Below, piece by piece: positions 41,982 to 50,528 of a DNA stretch of 64,000 nucleotides. Source of the stretch: Desulforhopalus sp. (lineage in GTDB: Bacteria; Desulfobacterota; Desulfobulbia; Desulfobulbales; Desulfocapsaceae); the NCBI GenBank assembly GCA_023231425.1, contig JALNVI010000005.1, forward strand, positions 1 to 64,000. The letters are read 5' to 3'. The notes below the pieces were generated by a model. The model was given only the letters and a program-made list of their open reading frames with translations, was not told where the DNA came from and searched no databases. Every line of letters starts with the position of its first letter. The stretch's first letter is position 1. The translations under genes were made by a program, and so were the position numbers.

Positions 41982-42694
41982 TACTGTTCGATGATCTCCG
42001 TGCCTTTCGGCGGGGTGAAGGTAAAAAGTTTGTTTAACTCTGAGGTGGATATGCCACTGAGAGCGTTCACCTTGATGCCACTGAGATTCATGGTCGTGAC
42101 GGTGCCGAAATGGTCACGGATGGCGAGACGGCGGATGAGGTCTTTGTCGTCAACCCAGATGTGAATATCCAGTGCCTGCTGCGCTCTTTTCGGGGTAAGT
42201 TTGAGAACTGTCATGTTTTTGACTGCTTCGCTGTACTCCTCGTCTGGTTTAGTGATGGTGAAGTCGTCGGTGAGCCGGCCGCGTCCGGAGAAGAAGGAAC
42301 TGGTGAGATCGGCTGATATGCTGTCAGCGGGCGAAACAATCATCTGCTGCAGTTTCTTGAAATACATGGAAAGAGTGATGCCGTTGGAGACAATAATCTG
42401 CTCATCTGGCTCGGTGTATTCCCAGCGCATTTTATGCACACTGCCTTTGCGCAGGAAAGCGGAGTGGCCCGCTCCACGCTGAGGACGACCTGTCATATCG
42501 CCGCTGGTGATCTGATGAAAGTCGAAGGCGAGACTGTGCATCCCGTCGTAGGTCTGCTGGATCCGTTCTGCAATGACAGAGGGTGCAACGATTGTGTTGC
42601 CGGTTGTTTCTGCTTTTTCAGCGGCAGACACAGGCGTGACTGCAGGAATGAGCAGACTGAGGAACAGAAGAGTTATGAGAAGTGTTTTATTCAT
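41981..42694 (-). CDS. lolA: Outer membrane lipoprotein carrier LolA
   Basis: A 237-residue periplasmic protein. A signal peptide covers about 1-25 (cleaved after 'VSA'). The LolA fold is indicated by 'RIQQTYDGMHSLAFDFHQIT', 'GSVHKMRWEYTEPDEQIIVSNG', 'LRRLAIRDHFGTVTTMNLSGIKVN' and 'FTFTPPKGTEII'. It ferries lipoproteins from the LolCDE complex to the outer membrane. First gene of its operon; repeat copy 9 lies 43 bases upstream. No lolB was seen, which is usual outside gamma- and betaproteobacteria. Confidence 0.9.
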   Translation of the reverse strand: MNKTLLITLLFLSLLIPAVTPVSAAEKAETTGNTIVAPSVIAERIQQTYDGMHSLAFDFHQITSGDMTGRPQRGAGHSAFLRKGSVHKMRWEYTEPDEQIIVSNGITLSMYFKKLQQMIVSPADSISADLTSSFFSGRGRLTDDFTITKPDEEYSEAVKNMTVLKLTPKRAQQALDIHIWVDDKDLIRRLAIRDHFGTVTTMNLSGIKVNALSGISTSELNKLFTFTPPKGTEIIEQ

Positions 42695-42736
42695 GGAATT
42701 TCCGAAGTGTCGTGGGCAGGATTAAAATATAAGAGT

Positions 42737-42870
42737 ATCTTAAAAAATCTTGTATTTTGTTCATATTCGAGGAACAGGATGAAATTTACCGCAGGCATAA
42801 CTTTGATATTGCGAGGATAAATTTTTGACTGTAACGAAGAAGATGGACGAAAAACTGGTTATTCAATGTT
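42737..42870 (-). repeat. Intergenic palindromic repeat, copy 9 (reverse, middle form)
   Basis: ATCTTAAAAAATCTTGTATT at left, GCGAGGATAAATTTTTGACT and GTTATTCAATGTTCCC at right. The outer ends have decayed. It lies upstream of lolA, over its likely promoter. Confidence 0.78.
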
Positions 42871-43124
42871 CCCAGAAATAAATATATACCAGACTTGCGG
42901 GAGCCTCACAAGAGAGGGGCTGTTCTCTTGTGCCTGCTGCAGGAGGCAGGCCTGCGGAGTTGACAGTGGAACCCCCCGGCATTACCTTTGCATTCGCGGG
43001 GGGAGGGAGAACCTGGCAGCCTCCGGCATTGCCGCATTGAGAAAAGGTTAACCTGCATTTCGTCGATCTGAAACAGATATGACAAACACGAAATGCGGAA
43101 AAAATATAACAATGGAGAAATGAG
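42871..43124. other. Stem-loop-rich gap before the FmdB-like gene
   Basis: Several inverted repeats: ACAAGAGA with TCTCTTGT (about 42909-42932), CCCCCCG with CGGGGGG (about 42971-43005) and CATTTCGT with ACGAAATG (about 43053-43093). They may form a structured leader for the next gene. I do not recognise a known RNA family. Confidence 0.35.
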
Positions 43125-43361
43125 ATGCCTCTCTACGAGTATGAATGTAAAAAATGTAATAAAGTGTTTGAAGTTCAGCGGAAAATTAGCGACGGACCTC
43201 TTAAGGAGTGTCCCGTATGTCACTCTCCGGTGAAGAAAATCATGTCGCTCAACAGTTTTAGGCTGAAGGGTGGCGGCTGGTATGCAGACGGTTATGCCAG
43301 CACCGATTCCAGTTCATCCGGTTCCTCTTCGACTGGCGGCAGCTCTGCTTCGGGAAGTTGA
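43125..43361 (+). CDS. FmdB-family zinc ribbon protein
   Basis: A 78-residue protein with the FmdB/CxxC putative regulatory fold: 'PLYEYECKKCNKVFEV' and 'KECPVCHSPVKKIMS', two CxxC pairs for one zinc. The tail from about residue 55 is a Ser/Gly low-complexity run, common in the family. Role unknown; family members were first linked to formamidase regulation. GGAG lies nine bases before the ATG. It converges with queA, whose stop is 14 bases past its own. Confidence 0.88.
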   Translation: MPLYEYECKKCNKVFEVQRKISDGPLKECPVCHSPVKKIMSLNSFRLKGGGWYADGYASTDSSSSGSSSTGGSSASGS

Positions 43362-43374
43362 GAAAAGCCGGGAT

Positions 43375-44499
43375 TCACCGGGGGCCGACGATAGCCATCG
43401 CGTCCCCGTAAGAAAAAAATCGATATCCCATTTTTACCGCCTCCCCATAACTTTCCAGTAACATCTCCCTGCCGTTGTTTTTTTCGTTCTCTTTATCTCT
43501 GTCGCAGAAAGCTGAGACAAGAAACATCAGCGACGAATCGGGAAGGTGAAAATTGGTGATGAGATTATCCACTACCCGGAATTTAAAGCCGGGATAAATA
43601 TAGAGATCACACCACGCCTCTACTGCCTGCAGTTCCCCTCTTTTATTCTGACGTGCGCCGAACTCCAGCGAGCGTACTGTCGTTGTTCCCACGGCCCACA
43701 CCTTTCCACCTGCGGCTTTAGTCCGGCGCACTGCTTCGACCGTCTCTTCGGGGATGTTAAGGTATTCACTGTGGATCTGGTGCTCGCGGATGTCCTCTAC
43801 ACGTACCGGTGCAAAGGTCCCGTAGCCCACATGCAGGGTGACGGTGGCCATCTCTACGCCCTTTTCGCGAATCTTCTCCAGCAGGTCTGGCGTGAAATGA
43901 AGTCCGGCTGTCGGGGCTGCAACCGCCCCGGGAGTGCGGGCATACACTGTCTGGTAGCGGGTACGATCTTCTTCTGTAGCGCCTTCTTTTCGACCTATAT
44001 AGGGTGGCAGTGGCACTTCGCCGCAGGCTTCCAGCTCTGCAGCCAGTTTCTCCGGTGATTCACAGTGCAGTTCGAGTATCGTTCTGCCGTTCTCAAGCAG
44101 TTCCAGGACTGTACATTGCAGTGATTCGCTTACTTCGATGCGGCTTCCCGGCTTTGGTCGTTTCGATGCCTTGAGGAGTGCAGGCGCGGTGAAACTTTTC
44201 CCCTCCACCCGGCGCAGGGGATACTCCAGCAGAAAGACCTCTACACTGCCGCCAGTCTCTTTGCGGCCATGCAGGCGGGCGGGAAAGACCCTTGTATTGT
44301 TGACCACCAGCAGGTCCCCCGGTGCGAAGAAGTTGATGACATCTGTAAACTGCAGGTGCTCCCGCTTTCCGCTTTCAGGATGGAGAACCAGGAGACGGCT
44401 GGCATCGCGGCGGTCGGCCGGATGCTGGGCAATACTGTCTTCGGGAAGATGATAGTGATATGCGTGAAGACTGAAATTCTCGGAAATATGGATGGGCAT
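43375..44499 (-). CDS. queA: S-adenosylmethionine:tRNA ribosyltransferase-isomerase QueA
   Basis: A 374-residue enzyme that builds epoxyqueuosine on tRNA from SAM. Family landmarks are 'YHYHLPEDSIAQHPADRRDASRLLVL', 'DLLVVNNTRVFPARLHGRK', 'VYARTPGAVAAPTAGLHFT', 'HVGYGTFAPVRVEDI' and 'NLITNFHLPDSSLMFLVSAF'. It is slightly longer than usual because of a short insertion in the C-terminal third. It stands alone on the minus strand. Queuosine synthesis needs other genes not in this window. Confidence 0.95.
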   Translation of the reverse strand: MPIHISENFSLHAYHYHLPEDSIAQHPADRRDASRLLVLHPESGKREHLQFTDVINFFAPGDLLVVNNTRVFPARLHGRKETGGSVEVFLLEYPLRRVEGKSFTAPALLKASKRPKPGSRIEVSESLQCTVLELLENGRTILELHCESPEKLAAELEACGEVPLPPYIGRKEGATEEDRTRYQTVYARTPGAVAAPTAGLHFTPDLLEKIREKGVEMATVTLHVGYGTFAPVRVEDIREHQIHSEYLNIPEETVEAVRRTKAAGGKVWAVGTTTVRSLEFGARQNKRGELQAVEAWCDLYIYPGFKFRVVDNLITNFHLPDSSLMFLVSAFCDRDKENEKNNGREMLLESYGEAVKMGYRFFSYGDAMAIVGPR

Positions 44500-44675
44500 G
44501 GTGAAATGGACAGGAAAATGTTGTAAGTTGCGCGCGCGAACTCGACGGCAAGATGTACCACAGATTCATCAGCACTCCAAGGATTGAAGTATATGTCTGT
44601 AAAAACAATCTGTCGTAAAATGAGTGCGACTGGTTTGGAAAAGAGGAATATGAAACAGTTCTGCAGGAGCAAATC

Positions 44676-45356
44676 GTGATTCTTCTTCTCGTTGCCACCG
44701 AGCGGGAAATGGCTCCTCTGCTTGCTCTTCCCGAGTTTCGCGCTCTGCAGCGTGACTGCTTCGGTCGGATTGAGCTGCTGGTTACCGGCGTAGGACCGGT
44801 GGCTGCGGCAATTCGTCTCACCCGCTGGCTTGCTGGCAGAGAGGTGGCGCCCGGAGCGCTCAGCGTCGTGCAGTTCGGTGTTGGCGGTGGCTGGGTGGAG
44901 GAGGGTGCAGAACTGCTGGATCTCTGCATTGCTGAACGGGAGGTTTTTGGCGACCTTGGCGTGGCTGTGGGGGAGCAGATGGAATATTTCGATGAAGGGA
45001 TGATCGGCTGTCAGCAGTATCTGCTTGATGTCGCGTTGAGACAACAGCTGCAACGCTCTGTTGCGGGGGCTGCGGGAACGAAGTCCGGGACCTTTGTCAC
45101 TGTGCAGGCGGTAAGTGGCACGAGTGCGCGGGGGAACTTTCTCCACCGTCGCTGGCAGGGGCTGTGCGAAAATATGGAGGGGGCTGCGGCCGCTGCTGTC
45201 TGCGAGGAATTTGCACTGCCCTTTGCTGAAATTCGCTCAATCTCCAATTATGTGGAAGAACGCGATCCCTCCCGCTGGCAACTTGATGCGGCCTGCGAAA
45301 CTGTCGCCGCCGCTCTTCCTGCCGTTGTTCACTCTCTATTGACCATTGAATCCTGA
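44676..45356 (+). CDS. mqnB: Futalosine hydrolase MqnB
   Basis: A 226-residue nucleosidase that releases hypoxanthine from futalosine in the menaquinone futalosine pathway. 'LLVATEREMAPLL', 'LVTGVGPVAAAIRL', 'VQFGVGGGW' and 'CENMEGAAAAAVCEEF' with 'RSISNYVEERDPSRW' match MqnB and the MTA/SAH nucleosidase fold. The start is GTG, eight bases after GGAG. mqnD follows 16 bases on. The anaerobe would use menaquinone for respiration. Confidence 0.9.
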   Translation: MILLLVATEREMAPLLALPEFRALQRDCFGRIELLVTGVGPVAAAIRLTRWLAGREVAPGALSVVQFGVGGGWVEEGAELLDLCIAEREVFGDLGVAVGEQMEYFDEGMIGCQQYLLDVALRQQLQRSVAGAAGTKSGTFVTVQAVSGTSARGNFLHRRWQGLCENMEGAAAAAVCEEFALPFAEIRSISNYVEERDPSRWQLDAACETVAAALPAVVHSLLTIES

Positions 45357-45372
45357 CCTTTCTGGAGCAGCC

Positions 45373-46221
45373 ATGAAACCGCTTTCTCTCGGCTTTTCGC
45401 CTTGTCCTAATGATACCTTTATCTTCCATGCGCTGGTTCACGGCCTTGTCGATTGTCCGGTGGTTCTGGCCGAGCCGCAACTTGCCGATGTGGAGCTGCT
45501 CAACCAGCAGGCTCTCGCGGGAAAACTTGACATTACCAAGCTGAGTTTCAATGCCTTCGGGCATGTAATGGAGGAGTATTGTGTCCTCAGTGCCGGTGCT
45601 GCCCTCGGACGTGGGTGTGGCCCGCTGCTCATCACTTCAGGGGGACACTCCGGGGGGATCGCTGCCCTGGCCGGGAAGAAGATTGCCATTCCGGGAAGAT
45701 ATACTACTGCGGCGCTGCTCCTGCAGATGTTTCTCTCTGACGATGCCGCCGGTTGTGAACTGGTAGAACTGCGCTTTGACCAGATCATGGATGCCGTCAA
45801 GCGTGGAGAAGTGGCTGCCGGAGTCATCATCCATGAATCCCGTTTCACCTATGCCCGGCAGGGCTTCGTCTGCCTGCAGGATCTCGGTGAATGGTGGGAA
45901 CGTCTCACCGGTGCGGCCATCCCGCTGGGCTGTATTGCTGCAAAACGTACTCTTGGCGGGGAGACCATCGCTGCCCTTGAACGGGCTATCGCTGCCAGCG
46001 TGCGGTACGCCTTTGCTCACCCCGGTGAGAGCCTGCCGTGGATTCGCCAGTACAGCCAGGAGCTGGCCCCGGAGGTGGTGCAGAGTCATATTGATCTCTA
46101 TGTGAACAGCTGGTCGGCCGACCTCGGTACGGAAGGCATGGCGGCCATTGAAACCTTCCTTGAAAGGGGCCGGGCCGTCGGAGCTCTGCCCCCCTCTTTT
46201 CAACCTGTCGATTATCATTGA
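45373..46221 (+). CDS. mqnD: 1,4-dihydroxy-6-naphthoate synthase MqnD
   Basis: A 282-residue enzyme that makes 1,4-dihydroxy-6-naphthoate from cyclic dehypoxanthinyl futalosine. 'LGFSPCPNDTFIFHALVHG', 'DITKLSFNAFGHVMEEY', 'GAALGRGCGPLLI', 'RYTTAALLLQ', 'AGVIIHESRFTY' and 'PLGCIAAKR' are family hallmarks. Start by the ATG after TGGAG. mqnA and mqnC are not in the window. The stop overlaps the next start (TTGA). Confidence 0.94.
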   Translation: MKPLSLGFSPCPNDTFIFHALVHGLVDCPVVLAEPQLADVELLNQQALAGKLDITKLSFNAFGHVMEEYCVLSAGAALGRGCGPLLITSGGHSGGIAALAGKKIAIPGRYTTAALLLQMFLSDDAAGCELVELRFDQIMDAVKRGEVAAGVIIHESRFTYARQGFVCLQDLGEWWERLTGAAIPLGCIAAKRTLGGETIAALERAIAASVRYAFAHPGESLPWIRQYSQELAPEVVQSHIDLYVNSWSADLGTEGMAAIETFLERGRAVGALPPSFQPVDYH

Positions 46222-46823
46222 ATCTTCTCAAAGCAGCGATTCTTATCGGCGGTCGCAGTCGTCGCATGGGGCGGCCGAAACATCTGCTTACCGTCGATGA
46301 ACGGACTTTACGGGCGACCTGGCTGGAGCATACTGTCGAAATTGTGCATCCCCTTGTGGCGGAAACGGTACTCCTCGGTCAGGGTGAGGTTCCGTCTTGC
46401 TGTGCGACCCTTCGCCGGATTTCCGACATTGAGGGGATCAGTGGTCCTCTGGCCGGAATCCTTGCTGCCATGCGCAGTGAGCCGGAGACTGACTGGCTGG
46501 TTCTCGCCTGTGACATGCCAGCTATCAGTACTGAGGCTGTGCGGTGGGTGCTTGAGCAGGGTACAGTGGAAAACCGGGGGGTTGTGCCACGGCTCTCTGC
46601 CAGAAACTGGTACGAACCTCTCTTTGCCCTCTATAATTATCGCTCGCTGGAACTTTTTGAAGCATTGTATGCGGCGGAGGGTGGCCGTATTGGTCGTGTC
46701 GCCCGCCATCCTGAAATCGCTAACCCCATTGTGCCTCGGGAGCTGCGTGTTGCCTGGCGCAATGTCAACACCCCGGAAGAACTGCAACTTTTCTATTCGG
46801 AGCGCCGGGAAGTGCATTTTTAA
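46218..46823 (+). CDS. mobA: Molybdenum cofactor guanylyltransferase MobA-like
   Basis: A 201-residue nucleotidyltransferase that attaches GMP to molybdopterin to form the guanine dinucleotide cofactor. The N-terminal loop 'LIGGRSRRMGRPKHLL' replaces 'LAGGxSxRMGxxKxxL'; 'GPLAGILAAM' and 'LACDMPAI' hold the metal aspartate. The start is probably the TTG that overlaps the mqnD stop (TTGA), since the next ATG would remove the loop; no ribosome site is visible, so translation depends on mqnD. The linkage to menaquinone genes is unexplained. Confidence 0.8.
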   Translation: MNLLKAAILIGGRSRRMGRPKHLLTVDERTLRATWLEHTVEIVHPLVAETVLLGQGEVPSCCATLRRISDIEGISGPLAGILAAMRSEPETDWLVLACDMPAISTEAVRWVLEQGTVENRGVVPRLSARNWYEPLFALYNYRSLELFEALYAAEGGRIGRVARHPEIANPIVPRELRVAWRNVNTPEELQLFYSERREVHF

Positions 46824-47128
46824 ATCTTTTTTCCTGCTCTTTCCTCTTTTTCCTCACGGCAGTAAAGGGAATCCTCTCATAACATACAGACCAACGTATT
46901 CTTTTCAGGGCGTTTTTAAGAAATTGTGAGTGCTTTTACTGTAAAGTAGGTTACACTGCACAATCATACAAAAAGGAAGGTTTTTTTAAAACCATCCTTC
47001 AGATGGCGCAACTGTAGTTAAGCCCGCGGCATTCCCTTAACAGGAGGCGGATTGTCGGTTATGTGCCGCGCCGACACACCATAGGAGATTCCGACTTTAT
47101 CAAGACTACTTCAAACAGGAGGTACGGT
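46824..47128. other. Leader region before satP
   Basis: About 300 bp with no gene. AAGGAAGGTTTT and AAAACCATCCTT (about 46973-46999) form a hairpin with one mismatch, which may end the mqn-mobA transcript. The rest is the satP leader with a strong ribosome site. Confidence 0.45.
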
Positions 47129-47734
47129 ATGGCAGGAACTGGACAAGGCAACCCGGCAGTGGTAGGTCTCGCAGGCTTCGGTATGACAACGCTGCTTCTT
47201 CAGCTTCACAACCTCGGTCTTTGTGGCACGGGGGTGGTGTTCTGCACGGCGCTGGCGCTTGGGGGGATGGCGCAGCTTATTGCAGGTTTCCAAGAGTTTA
47301 AATGTGGAAACAACTTTGGCTACTCCGCATTTGTTGTCTATGGTGGTTTTTGGATTTCCCTCGCACTGATCTGGATGCTTTTTGATCTGCAGACTATTGG
47401 CGGGGAAAACAGTATCTTTACGCATCTTAAAGTCAGCGGGACTGACCTCGGCTGGTTCCTCTTTGGCTTTACTCTCTATACCCTGATTATGCTCGTCGCT
47501 TCAATGCGGGTGCATTTCGCCATGTTTTTCACCTTTTTTACTCTTACTCTCGGTTTTATCGGGCTTGATCTCGTCTTCCTCGCCGGAATGAAGAGCATTC
47601 TTACCATCACTGCGATTGATCTTATCGCCTGTGCGCTGGGGGCCTGGTATATGATGGCCGCCATCATCCTGCAGACTCTGGCTGGGAAGCCTGTTTTGCC
47701 GGTTGGCAGCCCGTTGATCAGTAAAAGCGTCTGA
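47129..47734 (+). CDS. satP: SatP/AceTr-family acetate (succinate-acetate) transporter
   Basis: A 201-residue, six-helix protein of the GPR1/FUN34/YaaH family. The motif 'NPAVVGLAGFGMTTLLLQLHN' at the N-terminus (usual 'NPAPLGLxGFGxTT') is the family signature, and 'QLIAGFQEFKCGNNFGYSAFVVYGGFW' names the middle region. E. coli SatP takes up acetate and succinate with protons. AGGAGG precedes the ATG. It is followed by a terminator and stands alone; acs lies 6 kb away, and both fit acetate use. Confidence 0.9.
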   Translation: MAGTGQGNPAVVGLAGFGMTTLLLQLHNLGLCGTGVVFCTALALGGMAQLIAGFQEFKCGNNFGYSAFVVYGGFWISLALIWMLFDLQTIGGENSIFTHLKVSGTDLGWFLFGFTLYTLIMLVASMRVHFAMFFTFFTLTLGFIGLDLVFLAGMKSILTITAIDLIACALGAWYMMAAIILQTLAGKPVLPVGSPLISKSV

Positions 47735-47815
47735 TGTTGACTGAAGGGTACCCTGAGAGATTCCTGGCAGGGTTGCTTTCCTGACCTTGCCGAAAGGGGG
47801 GAATGGTGTCACAAT

Positions 47816-47850
47816 GAAAGCTGTCGTTCCGAGGAACGACAGCTTTTTTT
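47816..47850 (+). terminator. Terminator after satP
   Basis: AAAGCTGTCGTTCC pairs perfectly with GGAACGACAGCTTT across GAG, then a T-run. It lies 80 bases after satP. Confidence 0.95.
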
Positions 47851-47881
47851 ATTCAACCTGTAATCCCCTCCGGAAAATTCC

Positions 47882-48634
47882 ATGAAAGCTTTTTCCACCG
47901 TTCCTTATGACGAGCAGTGTCGCGAAGAGTTTAAAAGATTTTTTGCTGGCGTGCAGCACAATTTCGGAAGTGTTTCGGTTGATTGCCCATACGAACTGCC
48001 GAAGGTTGCCACCTTCTATCAGGGGTCGGTGCAGCCGCCGGGACCGAGAGAGATGGAACTGTTTCTCTCATCAGGGTTTCGGCGCAATGGCAACTGGCTC
48101 TATTCCATGCACTGCGCTGACTGCACCGCCTGTATCTCCATCCGTCAGCACGCCCCTTCATTTGTTCCCGACCGTAATCAGAAAAGGGTTCTGAAGAAAA
48201 ACAGTGATGTGACCATGGAGTTAAAGTATCTCACCTCCGATTCGGAGAATCTTTTCCTCTGTGAAAAGTTTCTTCGCACCCGTTTTCCAAAGGATGGTAA
48301 TGCCGCCCTTAAATACTTCCGGGATTTTTTTCTCAACAGTATCACGATGAGTTACATGGTGGAATACAGAGTGGGGGGAAAACTGATGGGTACTGGCATT
48401 ATCGATGCCGGTAATAACTGGATGAGCGCCGTGTATTTCTATTTCGATCCCGATTTCCACCACCGTTCTCCCGGCACCCTCAATATTCTTAAACTGCTGG
48501 AGATCTGCCGCGAAGAGAATATTGAATATCTCTATCTCGGGTATCAGATTGATGAGGTCCGTGCCATGAGCTACAAAAAGCATTTCAAACCCTGTCAGCT
48601 GCTTATCAAAGACCATTGGAAAACTCTATTTTGA
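47882..48634 (+). CDS. bpt: Aspartate/glutamate leucyltransferase (arginyl-tRNA-protein transferase family)
   Basis: A 250-residue enzyme that adds an amino acid from tRNA to protein N-termini and so marks them for ClpAP. The N-terminal cysteine cluster ('DCPYELPKVATF', 'MHCADCTACISIRQ') and C-terminal 'MGTGIIDAGNNWMSAVYFYFDPDFHHRSPG' and 'YLYLGYQIDEVRAMSYKKHF' are family marks. By analogy with Bpt it should add leucine to Asp or Glu N-termini. It begins 30 bases after the satP terminator and stands alone. GGAAAAT is a poor ribosome site. Confidence 0.92.
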   Translation: MKAFSTVPYDEQCREEFKRFFAGVQHNFGSVSVDCPYELPKVATFYQGSVQPPGPREMELFLSSGFRRNGNWLYSMHCADCTACISIRQHAPSFVPDRNQKRVLKKNSDVTMELKYLTSDSENLFLCEKFLRTRFPKDGNAALKYFRDFFLNSITMSYMVEYRVGGKLMGTGIIDAGNNWMSAVYFYFDPDFHHRSPGTLNILKLLEICREENIEYLYLGYQIDEVRAMSYKKHFKPCQLLIKDHWKTLF

Positions 48635-48677
48635 GGGTCCCTTGAGAAGCGCGGCAGATGGAGTGGCCGCGAGTGTC

Positions 48678-48891
48678 TCAAAGATACCCTGCCCGGGGAG
48701 GGTACAACGGCAGGTCCGGGCGACTCTGTTGGCGTTTTCTCTTCTCGGCTTTTTCGCAAAAACCTTCCGCGCTCTCTTCTGTTTTCGAACAGTGTAGCAG
48801 CAGTTCCACGCCAGCGATATCATCAGAGATGAATCCTGTATCAAGGAGGAAGGCTGCATGTCTGGTCGCAAATTCAGGTGAAAACTGCAGC
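48678..48891 (-). pseudogene. Apparent out-of-frame C-terminal extension of the membrane protein gene
   Basis: Directly after the stop of the 452-residue protein, the +1 frame stays open for about 70 codons and looks protein-like ('ELQFSPEFATRHAAFLLD', 'ISDDIAGVELLLHC'), ending at TGA. It has no ATG, GTG or ribosome site of its own. It is either the real tail of that protein after a frameshift (natural or sequencing error) or a degraded fragment. Confidence 0.4.
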
Positions 48892-50250
48892 TCAAGACTC
48901 TCCGGTTGTCTTTGCCTGCTTCAGATAATCTTCGCGGGCGTCCTGGAAGCGAACATCTTTTTCAATCAATTCACGGAAGCTGAGAAAATCTTTTTCAGAG
49001 ATACGAATCAGGCCGTTCAGCGCATATTCCATGAGATGGGCTGGCGGGTTGATGCCTTTTGCCGAGAAGTGCAGCAGATACCTGTGATTCTTAATACTCA
49101 TGTAAAATGTTTCGCGACCGATCACCTTGCTTTTCTGAATCTCGTTGAGGAAAAAGGTGTGACGCTGGAAGGCGCGTGCGCACTCAATCATGTCATGGTG
49201 GAGGATGAAGGGGGGATTGACGCGGAAGATATATCGCAACGGGTTAAACATGAAGGCCGCAGCGAAAAGTGTGCCGAACATGAGGGCGATATATTCATCG
49301 CTGAAGGAGAAGGGAGCCCTGTTTATCATCCAATACCACGCCATGACGATGATTCCGCCAATGAGCACAAACTGGAAGCAGTCTCGCACCATGGATGAAG
49401 CTGTCGTCATGAAACGAATATCCCCAGAGCTGTTGAAGAGGCGCTTGAGAAACTCTTTCTGTATCCGCGCTTTGATGATGTTCGGTGTGGTACGCGCGAG
49501 TTGATCCATAGATTCCATGAAGGCTCTGTCGAGTTTCTCTGTGTGCAACCAGGAGATGATATCGTCGATGGTGGCGAAGAGTTCTCCCGCTTCAGGGAGA
49601 CCGCTGAGATCAAGCCGTGCGGGCTTTTTATTCTCCAGAGTGTAGATCAACAGTTCATTGAAGAGGCGGTGGCGTTTGCGTTTACCGGGACAGCTTGTGG
49701 AGACTTTGATAATTTCGTCATAGCTGAAGTACCTGTTGCCGAAGAGAGAAGGGCAGATGATGCGATCTGTTGTCAGGATGCAGCGTGGTCCGGGAGTGAT
49801 GGCAAGGCGAAGACAGTGCACAAAAGAGAGCAGGGCGATGATGATCACTCCCAGTCCAATGGCCCCCGTCGGCCAGATGAACCAATGGCTGGTGTTGTTG
49901 GGCAGCTCAAGGGTCCAGTTGGCTACTTCCGCCGTGCCCCGGGTGAAGAGAAGGGTGAAGGTCATCAGCAGGATGGCGCAGGCGAGAAGAAAAAATCTTC
50001 CGCCTGCGCTGGTGCGGAACTCCCGAGGCTGGCTGCCGAGAATTGATTGCACTGCCTCAAGACGGATTTGTTCCGGGTTTTTATCGGGGATCTTGAAGAA
50101 TACGTTTTTTTGGATATTTGCCTCTCGGCGCATGGCAATTTTCTGTCGTACCGCTGCCGCTCTGGCGGCCGGGTCGAGTGTGGACGCTGCTGTGGCGCTG
50201 CTGTCTGTTTCGGGGGGGGATGTCAGCCCCGTTATTGTCTGCATTTCCAT
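48892..50250 (-). CDS. Four-helix membrane protein of unknown function
   Basis: A 452-residue protein with no family I recognise. Two pairs of membrane helices are seen, near residues 87-105 with 130-152 and near 305-325 with 335-355. Each pair is followed by a cytoplasmic, PH-like beta-rich segment ('RCILTTDRIICPSLFGNRYFSYDEII' and 'FILHHDMIECARAFQRHTFFLNEIQKS'), which suggests an internal duplication of a two-helix plus bPH-like unit. The N-terminal 60 residues are Ala/Arg-rich. The gene stands alone; it may be frameshifted at its end. The repeat copy 10 begins 30 bases upstream of its start. Confidence 0.65.
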   Translation of the reverse strand: MEMQTITGLTSPPETDSSATAASTLDPAARAAAVRQKIAMRREANIQKNVFFKIPDKNPEQIRLEAVQSILGSQPREFRTSAGGRFFLLACAILLMTFTLLFTRGTAEVANWTLELPNNTSHWFIWPTGAIGLGVIIIALLSFVHCLRLAITPGPRCILTTDRIICPSLFGNRYFSYDEIIKVSTSCPGKRKRHRLFNELLIYTLENKKPARLDLSGLPEAGELFATIDDIISWLHTEKLDRAFMESMDQLARTTPNIIKARIQKEFLKRLFNSSGDIRFMTTASSMVRDCFQFVLIGGIIVMAWYWMINRAPFSFSDEYIALMFGTLFAAAFMFNPLRYIFRVNPPFILHHDMIECARAFQRHTFFLNEIQKSKVIGRETFYMSIKNHRYLLHFSAKGINPPAHLMEYALNGLIRISEKDFLSFRELIEKDVRFQDAREDYLKQAKTTGES

Positions 50251-50279
50251 TGCTTCAAAATCCTGTACTGTTATGGGTC

Positions 50280-50523
50280 CCTTGAAACCGCTTGTATTTT
50301 GTTCTTATTCGAGGCACAGAAGGGAATTTTCCTCAGGCATAATAATACCTTAGAAATTATTTCCGTGTTTTTTGAAAAGAATTTCGTGAAGGTACTTCCG
50401 GCTTGTCGTTCATCATCGGTGTTCTTGATAGCGGAGTCCAGCGCTTACCTCGACGTCTCGTTCCTCGCTTTGTCGGAGGATAACTTTTTGACTGTAACGA
50501 AGAAGAGGGGCGATTATTCAAGG
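50280..50523 (-). repeat. Intergenic palindromic repeat, copy 10 (reverse, long form)
   Basis: About 244 bp, from CCTTGAAACCGCTTGTATTT to GATTATTCAAGG. It contains the nested module (about 50343-50397, AATACCTTAGAAATTATTTC to GAAGGTACTT) and the complete core CTCGACGTCTCGTTCCTCGC. It ends six bases before the rarA stop codon and so lies within the rarA 3' region. Confidence 0.88.
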
Positions 50524-50528
50524 TCCCC

